DNA of 12,384 nt from Fibrobacter sp. (lineage in GTDB: Bacteria > Fibrobacterota > Fibrobacteria > Fibrobacterales > Fibrobacteraceae): NCBI GenBank assembly GCA_012841225.1, contig DUVD01000145.1:1-12384 (forward strand), written 5' to 3'. The position numbers and the translations under genes were made by a program. This document shows positions 1-5,319 of the stretch, piece after piece; position 1 is the stretch's first letter; each line of letters begins with the position of its first letter. The notes below the pieces were generated by a model. It was not told the DNA's origin. It did not search any database and saw only the letters and a list, made by a program, of their open reading frames with translations.

Positions 1-1490
1 CTTGGGTCTCTGAAAAAGGCTTCTTAGATATATTTGCCGACGTATGCACTGGTATCGATAAGTGCCCAAATGAAAAAGGGGATGGCAAAGATGGCTGCCC
101 TCTCGATAACCCAGACACCGATGGCGATGGCATTTGCGATCCTTGGGTGAAACAGAAAAAGATGTCTAAACACTTTAAAGATATATGTAAGGGTGTTGAT
201 GGCTGCCCAAATGAAGCTGGTCCTGCAGCTAATAAGGGTTGCCCACACGATAACCCAGACACCGATGGCGATGGCGTTTGTGACCCTTGGGTTTCACAAA
301 AAGACAAGCTTGCTGATTTCGCTAGTATTTGTAAAGGGTACGATAATTGCCCAGGAGAAGCTGGCCCTGTAGCTAATAAGGGTTGTCCTTGGCCCGATCC
401 AGATACCGATGGCGATGGCCTTTGCGATCCTTGGGTCACAGAACAAAAAATGGGTTACTTCTTTGAGAACCCCACCGACTCTACTGTGAAAAAATGTAAA
501 GCTATTGATAAATGCCCGCATGAATTTGGCCCTATCTTTAATGGTGGTTGTCCTTTAGAAGATCCTGATATTGATAAAGATTCGATTTGTGCACCTTGGG
601 TCTCTGAAAAGGGCTTGCAAGAACAATTCAAGAATGTTTGTACAGGTATTGATAAGTGTGAGGCAGAAGCTGGTCCTAGATTTAACCACGGTTGCCCAAT
701 TGACGAACCAGACCCAGATAAAGACGGTGTCTGCTCTCCTTGGGTTGCAGAAAAAGGCCTGCAAGAGCAGTTCAAAAATATTTGTAAGGACGTCGATAAA
801 TGCCCTTCAGAAGCAGGCCCTATTGAAAACAATGGTTGTCCTTTAGACGACCCAGATCTTGATAAAGATGGTGTCTGCGCGTCTTGGGTTACCGAAAAAG
901 GCTTGCTCAAATTCTTTGAAGGTGTTTGCACTGGTGTTGATAGGTGTCCTTTAGAAGCGGGTTCACCAGACAACTTCGGTTGCCCTCTCGATAATCCCGA
1001 TACAGATGGTGATGGCGTTTGCGATCCTTGGGTTACCCAAAAGAAGATGCTTAAGAAGTTCGCTAATGTCTGTACCGGTCTTGACCGTTGCCCACTAGAC
1101 TCCGGGTCTGTAGAAGCAAATGGTTGCCCTGTCGAAGAGATTAAAGAGAACGTGAAACTCGATGGCGTGACCTTTAAGAGCGGTAGTTCTGTTTTAGAGC
1201 CTAATGCTAAAAAAGTGCTCGCTGCCATTGCAGAACAACTGCTTTCTCCAGGAAACACCACTTTAAAAATTGAAATTCACGGGCATACCGATAATGTCGG
1301 TCGTCCTGCAAAAAATAAGACATTGTCTTTCCAACGCGCTCAATCTGTTGTGAATTACTTGGCTACTAAAGGAGTTCCGAAAAAACGGATGAGGGCCTTT
1401 GGTCATGGTGATGAACAACCAGTTGCAGATAACAGCACTAAAGAAGGCAAGGAAATGAACCGACGCATCGAAATGCACCGCGCCGATTAA
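1..1490 (+). CDS. OmpA-family outer-membrane protein with thrombospondin type 3-like repeats (5' end outside window)
   Basis: The reading frame is open from base 3, so the gene begins upstream of the window; 495 residues are visible. Residues 1-376 are seven full and one partial copy of a unit of about 48 residues, each with PWV, a C-x(5)-CP pair, GCP and an acidic DPDxDxDGxC stretch resembling calcium-binding thrombospondin type 3 repeats. Residues about 380-495 form a C-terminal OmpA-like peptidoglycan-binding domain: GHTDNVG (Asp430), LSFQRAQSVVNYL (Arg445) and the terminal NRRIE are intact. The 15-residue Asp-Arg spacing equals that of the diaminopimelate-contacting pair known in OmpA. 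Inference: the C-terminus grips peptidoglycan while the rigid, disulfide-rich repeat region spans the periplasm or links to a barrel or surface part upstream. A GTG at 147 could look like a start but lies inside repeat 2. An intrinsic terminator follows the stop. Confidence 0.9.
   Translation, partial: WVSEKGFLDIFADVCTGIDKCPNEKGDGKDGCPLDNPDTDGDGICDPWVKQKKMSKHFKDICKGVDGCPNEAGPAANKGCPHDNPDTDGDGVCDPWVSQKDKLADFASICKGYDNCPGEAGPVANKGCPWPDPDTDGDGLCDPWVTEQKMGYFFENPTDSTVKKCKAIDKCPHEFGPIFNGGCPLEDPDIDKDSICAPWVSEKGLQEQFKNVCTGIDKCEAEAGPRFNHGCPIDEPDPDKDGVCSPWVAEKGLQEQFKNICKDVDKCPSEAGPIENNGCPLDDPDLDKDGVCASWVTEKGLLKFFEGVCTGVDRCPLEAGSPDNFGCPLDNPDTDGDGVCDPWVTQKKMLKKFANVCTGLDRCPLDSGSVEANGCPVEEIKENVKLDGVTFKSGSSVLEPNAKKVLAAIAEQLLSPGNTTLKIEIHGHTDNVGRPAKNKTLSFQRAQSVVNYLATKGVPKKRMRAFGHGDEQPVADNSTKEGKEMNRRIEMHRAD
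3..1130 (+). repeat. Tandem in-frame 144-bp repeats (7 full, 1 partial) within the OmpA-family gene
   Basis: Units starting at each Trp-Val are 3-143, 144-287, 288-431, 432-596, 597-740, 741-884, 885-1028 and a partial 1029-1130. Five are exactly 144 bp; the first is 141 bp and the fourth is 165 bp, carrying a seven-residue insertion before its first Cys. Each full unit has four Cys. Some DNA stretches are still identical: 104-131 equals 248-275, offset by exactly 144, and 1-22 nearly equals 595-616. Units 5 and 6 share EKGLQEQFKN and DKDG, while units 1-3 and 7 carry DTDGDG, so the array seems to contain two sub-lineages. The array probably continues upstream. Confidence 0.92.
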
Positions 1491-1510
1491 TCATTTTACT
1501 TGAAATTATA

Positions 1511-1543
1511 AAACTCCGATATTAACCTATCGGAGTTTTTTTT
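1511..1543 (+). terminator. Intrinsic terminator of the OmpA-family gene
   Basis: An 11-bp perfect stem (1511-1521 with 1528-1538, arms AAACTCCGATA and TATCGGAGTTT) with a six-base loop TTAACC is followed by a T run to 1543. It starts 20 bases after the stop codon at 1490, a classic rho-independent layout. Confidence 0.9.
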
Positions 1544-1700
1544 ATTATTTAAGGTCACTTATTAAAGAAAAGAGTGCTTTTTATTGAGTTATATTAAAGT
1601 GATATTGAATTAGAAAAACATTAACTACTTTTATTGACTAAATTTTCGTTCTTAGAAAACAAAAAGAGCCGAATCAATTTAATTAGGAACCCATTCACTC
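1544..1700 (+). other. AT-rich intergenic region upstream of the small HTH gene
   Basis: This stretch lies between the OmpA terminator and the next + strand start, so it should hold the promoter of the small gene. TTGAGT (1584-1589), TTGAAT (1605-1610) and TTGACT (1634-1639) resemble -35 boxes, but none has a good TATAAT-like partner at 16-18 bases, so I do not assign a promoter. AGGAA at 1685-1689 is the likely ribosome-binding site, 11 bases before the ATG, somewhat far. No hairpin or coding potential is evident. Confidence 0.4.
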
Positions 1701-1937
1701 ATGACTAGTATCGATCAGATTTTAACAGAAGCTAATGTTGCTAACCACGCCCTTGTCGAAGCCTTCCCTGGGCAGCTATCTCACAAAACCGTTCAGAAGG
1801 CTAGAACAGGAAAGCGACCACTTAGTAGGAACATGCAAGTGATGGTGACAGAAGCTTTAAATAAGGCTCTACTACCAGAAAAGCTTTATAAAAGAGAACA
1901 ACTTTTTCCTAAAACAGAAAGAAACCCAGAGGCATAA
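1701..1937 (+). CDS. Small putative helix-turn-helix DNA-binding protein
   Basis: A 78-residue basic protein with no signal peptide or membrane segment. Residues about 4-57 look like a compact helical bundle: a first helix pair (residues 4-21), then LSHKTVQKARTGKRPLS (26-42), which has the look of a recognition helix followed by a basic turn as in small XRE/Cro-like regulators, then a further helix (43-57) ending EALNKAL. The tail (58-78) is charged and probably flexible. The ATG at 1701 has AGGAA 11 bases upstream. It stands alone as a + strand cistron, separated from the OmpA-family gene by a terminator and convergent with the - strand cluster. I do not recognise a named family; DNA binding is inferred from the helix pattern only, and its targets are unknown. 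It could also be an antitoxin-like or nucleoid-type protein, but no partner toxin gene is adjacent. Confidence 0.65.
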   Translation: MTSIDQILTEANVANHALVEAFPGQLSHKTVQKARTGKRPLSRNMQVMVTEALNKALLPEKLYKREQLFPKTERNPEA

Positions 1938-1950
1938 AAGACTCTGGGTT
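1923..1950 (-). terminator. Hairpin between convergent genes, probable terminator of the - strand cluster
   Basis: A perfect 9-bp stem (AACCCAGAG 1923-1931, CTCTGGGTT 1942-1950) with a ten-base loop overlaps the stop codon of the + strand HTH gene. On the - strand it lies 18 bases past the lipoprotein stop codon and is followed by a T-rich tract (TTTCTTTCTGTTTT). On the + strand there is no T run after it. It therefore fits best as a - strand terminator that may also end or stabilise the + transcript. Confidence 0.6.
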
Positions 1951-1968
1951 AACATAGGCTAAAAGTAT

Positions 1969-2331
1969 TTAATTTTGAATGGCAGGCAGCTGGGTCGCCA
2001 ATATTTTTTTGTAGGTGTCTGCATCAATTCTTTTGTAAGAAGTCGTAACAGAACCAAAGGTGTAGAACGCGGAGTCGCCTTTTACTTCCATAGAAAAGTC
2101 CATATCGAGTGAGTTTTTGCCTCTAAGCGCTTTTTCTTTATACTCGGCATTTAAACTGCCATTAATATTTGAAATAGTGTATTTGCCATCATCAGTTCTT
2201 TTGACTTCAAAAATCATGTTTTCCTCTCCTAACCAATAACCCTGGTAATTGGGTTGCTTTTCTTTTTCAGAACAAGCAACAAGAAAAAGTAAACTAAGAA
2301 TAGAGGCTAAAAAAAAGATTTGTTTTTTCAT
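1969..2331 (-). CDS. Small predicted lipoprotein of unknown function
   Basis: The chosen start at 2331 gives 120 residues; an in-frame ATG at 2358 would add nine, but only the 2331 ATG has an ideal Shine-Dalgarno, AAGGAG seven bases upstream, and it begins directly with a lipoprotein signal peptide. MKK is followed by a hydrophobic stretch (5-18) and the lipobox LVAC, with Cys20 the predicted lipidation site followed by Ser. The mature part (about 100 residues) alternates charged and hydrophobic residues (GYWLGEENMIFEVKR, GKYTISNING, SAFYTFGSV), suggesting a small beta-rich domain. This resembles lipocalin-like small lipoproteins, but I cannot assign a family. It is the last gene on the - strand before the convergent hairpin and lies 88 bases past the SUMF1-fold gene with no visible terminator between them, so it may be the tail of that operon or have its own promoter. 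Confidence 0.82.
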   Translation of the reverse strand: MKKQIFFLASILSLLFLVACSEKEKQPNYQGYWLGEENMIFEVKRTDDGKYTISNINGSLNAEYKEKALRGKNSLDMDFSMEVKGDSAFYTFGSVTTSYKRIDADTYKKILATQLPAIQN

Positions 2332-2419
2332 GAAATACTCCTTGTCATAAAATAGCATTTTTCAATCTATAAGAGTCTAGTTTTGCTCGGTTTGTTTGGT
2401 TATTGAACTAATAAAAAGA
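2332..2419 (-). other. Intergenic region between the SUMF1-fold gene and the lipoprotein gene
   Basis: It is AT-rich. I see no stable hairpin with a T run, so no terminator for the upstream genes, and no well-spaced -35/-10 pair. The only clear signal is AAGGAG (2339-2344 read on the - strand), the ribosome-binding site of the lipoprotein gene. Confidence 0.5.
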
Positions 2420-3607
2420 CTAGGGGGCGTCTTTACAGCACCTAAAGCCAACATAAGGGTATTGATTTTGCGGGTAAAAGCTGAATTTATTCTCTTTACA
2501 TTGAGTTAAATTATTCCCATTCCACGCCCCTCCGGCAACTAGAAACATACCCGACTTTTGCGGGCTAGGAGAACTAGTCCACTCCCAAAGATTACCATTC
2601 ATGTCGTGCATTCCCCACCAGCTTCGGCATTGCTCTTTGCGTCCAGAACGCATTACTTTTTTTGTATTGGTGTTACATTTAAAGGGGTGGTAGGTGTTGC
2701 CGTAAGAATAGACTACTTTTTCTTTACCACGGCAAGCAGCTTGCCACTCTTCAATAGAGCAAAGTCTTTTGCCCGCTTTTTCACAGAGGTTGGCCGCTTG
2801 TTCATGAGAGACCATGTCTTTGGGAATTTCATCGGCGATATTTGGGTATTCGTAAGCGTCTACGCAGATTTCTTTTTTTCCGACAGGCACAGCAAACCCA
2901 TTTTTGCCACACCGATTATCACTAGCCATATCGTAATTTCCTTTTTCCCATGCGCTTAAGTTGCCTAATGAATCTTCGGCTCTAAAAAAGACGACTCCGG
3001 TTTTATTGTATTCAATCCCAGAGCTACCGTCTTGTATTTGGTTGGTATCCCCAAAAGAAAGCCATGTCTTACACTTGACTTCATCGCACTTGACTTTTAG
3101 GCGTATGGGTTCATAATAACGCCCCGCTGGAGGGGTTAAAAAGGCTTCTGGAGGAATGGTGTCTGCGCGGTGTAGGCTATCGCGTATGCGAATTTTCTCT
3201 AATGAGTCCCGAATTAAGGCTTCTGCTTCTTTGACTGCTTTTAAGGAGTCTATTGCCGCTTGCTTTAGCAGTCGTTGAGTCGAGTCGTCTTTTTTTGAAG
3301 GGAGAACTGTTGCTTGATGTTGAGCAAGGCTATCGCTGATTCTAATACTGTCAACTAAATACTCGCTTGCCAGCTTCAGTTCTATGGCTTCGAGGCTATC
3401 GCTGCGACGTAAGCTGTCTGTTTCATATTTTTGTTTTAAAAGAAGTGCTGTTTGTGCCTCTTGCTCTTGTGTTGCATTGTTCTTGATTTTTTCTAATTGA
3501 CATTGTACTAAAAACAATGTTATTAACAATAATAACATCAAGGCGAGAATTAACGTATTCTTCTTTTGAAGAGTACTTTTGTTTTCTGGCTTTTTGGTAT
3601 TAGTCAT
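2420..3607 (-). CDS. Membrane-anchored protein with DSL-repeat stalk, chitobiase-C-like domain and SUMF1/FGE-sulfatase-fold domain
   Basis: Of 395 residues, 1-17 are basic and cytoplasmic and 18-35 form one hydrophobic membrane segment. Residues 38-148 form a charged, probably coiled-coil stalk with seven DS(L/I) motifs (at 64, 70, 86, 92, 120, 134, 143). Residues about 150-227 resemble the Fn3-like chitobiase/beta-hexosaminidase C-terminal domain (TPPAGRYYEPIRLKVKC, GVVFFRAEDSLGN). Residues about 236-393 are a formylglycine-generating-enzyme (SUMF1) fold: CVDAYEYPN, the RLCSIEEWQAACRG core, GMHDMNGNLWEWT, VAGGAW and the closing GFRCC. The catalytic Cys pair expected after GG is not recognisable: only Cys370 is present there. 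So it is probably a non-catalytic or ligand-binding member (inference). The ATG at 3607 has GAGGA seven bases upstream and lies 19 bases after the cdaA-type gene, implying co-transcription. Cys36 follows LVQ, a poor lipobox, so a membrane anchor is favoured over lipidation. Confidence 0.88.
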   Translation of the reverse strand: MTNTKKPENKSTLQKKNTLILALMLLLLITLFLVQCQLEKIKNNATQEQEAQTALLLKQKYETDSLRRSDSLEAIELKLASEYLVDSIRISDSLAQHQATVLPSKKDDSTQRLLKQAAIDSLKAVKEAEALIRDSLEKIRIRDSLHRADTIPPEAFLTPPAGRYYEPIRLKVKCDEVKCKTWLSFGDTNQIQDGSSGIEYNKTGVVFFRAEDSLGNLSAWEKGNYDMASDNRCGKNGFAVPVGKKEICVDAYEYPNIADEIPKDMVSHEQAANLCEKAGKRLCSIEEWQAACRGKEKVVYSYGNTYHPFKCNTNTKKVMRSGRKEQCRSWWGMHDMNGNLWEWTSSPSPQKSGMFLVAGGAWNGNNLTQCKENKFSFYPQNQYPYVGFRCCKDAP

Positions 3608-3626
3608 ATTTTCTTCCTCAATTCAC

Positions 3627-4442
3627 TTAGTCTTTTTTTTCAATTTTTACTTCTTCAAATAAGACTCGCCAATGTCTTTTTATCTCTTCTTCTAATTCTT
3701 TAATGCTTAGTTTTCGCCTTAACGTACTTCTGTAAGCGATAGAGATGATTCCCGTTTCTTCGGATACCACAATAATCATGGCGTCGCTTTCGGCGGCGAG
3801 CGCCTTAGCGGCCCGATGACGCATACCCAAGCTCGATTCTTGATCAGAAGAGGTGGCAAGTATAGGCAATATACAACCGGCGGCGATAATGCTCTTGTGA
3901 TTTAATATGACCGCGCCGTCGTGCAGCGCTGAATTGGGAAAAAAGATTGATCGTAGTAATTTTGAACTAATGATAGCGTCGAGTTGTTCGCCGGTATCGG
4001 AGTAGTTGCGAAGGCCTACTCTTTTTTCTAAAACGATAAGGGCACCAAATCGGTTTTTGGCGAGTTCTTGTACTGCTGAGGCTATTTCTTCAGTGGTTTC
4101 GTCAAGGCCGCTCGAGTGAAAAAAAATACTTCGCCAATTGGTTTGGCTTACACCCTGGCCTATACGCGTTAAGGCTCCTCTAATTTCGGGCTGGAATAAA
4201 ATAACAATGGCCACCACGCCGAGTGTAGCTACATTGCTCAGCATCCAAACTAAGGCGTGAAGTTCCCACCACTGCCCTAAAAGCCAGGCCAACAAAAGAA
4301 GCGCTCCACCAAAAAACATTTGGACGGCGCGTGTGCCCCTAAAAAGTAAAAACACATAATAGAGAATTATGGATATAAGAAGTATATCCAAAATATCGGC
4401 CATTCTCACTTCGATGACATCAAATAATTTAAATAAAATCAT
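3627..4442 (-). CDS. cdaA: Diadenylate cyclase, CdaA/DacA type (c-di-AMP synthase)
   Basis: This makes c-di-AMP from two ATP at the inner membrane. In 271 residues, three hydrophobic segments (about 16-34, 44-57, 66-84) precede FQPEIRGAL, the usual junction to the DisA_N (DAC) catalytic domain. The catalytic motifs are intact: DGA at 175-177 in SALHDGAVIL, and RHR at 208-210 in LGMRHRAAKA, followed by the conserved IVVSEETG. Length and layout match CdaA, not DisA (no helix-hairpin-helix part). The ATG at 4442 overlaps the end of folP by 14 bases; GGAGG is 14 bases upstream, rather far. A second ATG at 4403 (residue 14, before ADILDILL) is possible, but family members have about 15 residues before that helix, favouring 4442. 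Pairing with folP is a recurring arrangement in several phyla. c-di-AMP usually controls potassium or osmolyte and cell-wall homeostasis; no receptor is visible here. No CdaR partner is adjacent; the next gene is the SUMF1-fold protein. Confidence 0.95.
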   Translation of the reverse strand: MILFKLFDVIEVRMADILDILLISIILYYVFLLFRGTRAVQMFFGGALLLLAWLLGQWWELHALVWMLSNVATLGVVAIVILFQPEIRGALTRIGQGVSQTNWRSIFFHSSGLDETTEEIASAVQELAKNRFGALIVLEKRVGLRNYSDTGEQLDAIISSKLLRSIFFPNSALHDGAVILNHKSIIAAGCILPILATSSDQESSLGMRHRAAKALAAESDAMIIVVSEETGIISIAYRSTLRRKLSIKELEEEIKRHWRVLFEEVKIEKKD

Positions 4443-5319
4443 AACTTCGGAAAGCCTCCAAAAGTTTTAATGATTCTTGAGTTTCAGCTACATCATGAAC
4501 TCTAAGAATAGTGGCGCCGCCTAGCGCAGCTATGAAAGCAGAAACAACAGAAGGGATAAGCCTGTTACTTTTTTCTAATCCTGGGATTTTTCCAATATAA
4601 GATTTTCTAGATAACCCCCACATTATGGGGTAACCACCACTTAAAAAATCAGATCCAGAAGCAATCAGCCCAAGGTTATCGCGTAGTGATTTTCCAAAAC
4701 CAATGCCTGGGTCTAAACAAATTTTTTCACGTGGCACGCCTAAATCGACTAACTTTTGGGCTGCTTGTAATAATTCCTTTTGGACTTCTTCAACCACGTT
4801 TGTATAAGGTTTAAAATCTTGTTGCATGGTGCTGAAGCCACCGCGCATATGGTTTAAAACACACGAGGCTTTTTTTTTAAATATAACATTAGCCATTAAA
4901 GGATCTATGCTCAGTGCACTAATGTCGTTTACGATATCGGCGCCTGCATCAATGGCGTTTAATGCCACTTGACTTTTAACCGTGTCTATTGAAATAGAAA
5001 AATTTAATTGTGCTTTTAGTGGAGACAGTTTTTGAATTATAGGCAAGACTCGATTGAGCTCTTCTTCTAAAGAAACGGTAGCGGAACCTGGTCTAGAACT
5101 TTCCCCCCCAATGTCGATAATGGTCGCGCCTTCGTCTAAAAGCTTTAAAGCTTGTTCAAAGGCTTGTTCTACTGTGTTATATTGCCCGCCATCAAAAAAA
5201 CTGTCTGGTGTGACGTTTATAATTCCCATAATCGAAGGAGCAGGAGAGCCACTGTAAAGAAGCTCTCCAACGCGCCAAGAATGTGCGTTAGGTGTTTTCA
5301 GTATTGGTTTCAGGCTCAT
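4429..5319 (-). CDS. folP: Dihydropteroate synthase
   Basis: It joins 6-hydroxymethyl-7,8-dihydropterin pyrophosphate to p-aminobenzoate in cytoplasmic folate synthesis; this is the sulfonamide target. All family signatures are present in 296 residues: MGIINVTPDSF (31-41), IDIGGESSRPG (68-78), ISIDT (109-113), VNDIS (130-134), LDPGIGFGK (202-210), GLSRKSYIG (235-243) and RVHDV (273-277), forming a complete TIM barrel of normal length. The ATG at 5319 lies inside the end of ftsH (32-base overlap) with no strong Shine-Dalgarno, so translation is probably coupled to ftsH. The 30 residues before MGIINV are within the usual range. No other folate gene (folB, folK, pabB) is in the window. Confidence 0.97.
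   Translation of the reverse strand: MSLKPILKTPNAHSWRVGELLYSGSPAPSIMGIINVTPDSFFDGGQYNTVEQAFEQALKLLDEGATIIDIGGESSRPGSATVSLEEELNRVLPIIQKLSPLKAQLNFSISIDTVKSQVALNAIDAGADIVNDISALSIDPLMANVIFKKKASCVLNHMRGGFSTMQQDFKPYTNVVEEVQKELLQAAQKLVDLGVPREKICLDPGIGFGKSLRDNLGLIASGSDFLSGGYPIMWGLSRKSYIGKIPGLEKSNRLIPSVVSAFIAALGGATILRVHDVAETQESLKLLEAFRSYDFI

Noticed and set aside
147..149. GTG as the start of the OmpA-family gene
   Set aside because: The same frame continues upstream to base 3 with another complete repeat unit, so this is an internal Val codon in repeat 2.
3..1130. Regular repeats considered as a CRISPR array
   Set aside because: Units are 144 bp, in frame, degenerate at third positions and encode a conserved protein motif; there are no identical repeats alternating with unique spacers.
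455..1261. Long 268-residue open frame on the - strand opposite the OmpA-family gene
   Set aside because: It is the antisense of the repeat array, Ser/Pro-rich low complexity, lacks a ribosome-binding site, and the + strand frame has clear domain homology.
1584..1663. Sigma-70 promoter for the small HTH gene
   Set aside because: Several TTGAxT hexamers occur, but none has a TATAAT-like partner at suitable spacing in this AT-rich DNA, so a call would be guesswork.
2558..2959. 133-residue + strand frame opposite the SUMF1-fold gene
   Set aside because: It is a shadow of a gene with recognisable domains on the other strand; composition is not protein-like and no start signal is present.
3497..3505. 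Lipobox (LVQC) in the SUMF1-fold protein
   Set aside because: Gln just before Cys is not accepted in normal lipoboxes (Gly, Ala or Ser expected), so a plain transmembrane anchor is more likely.
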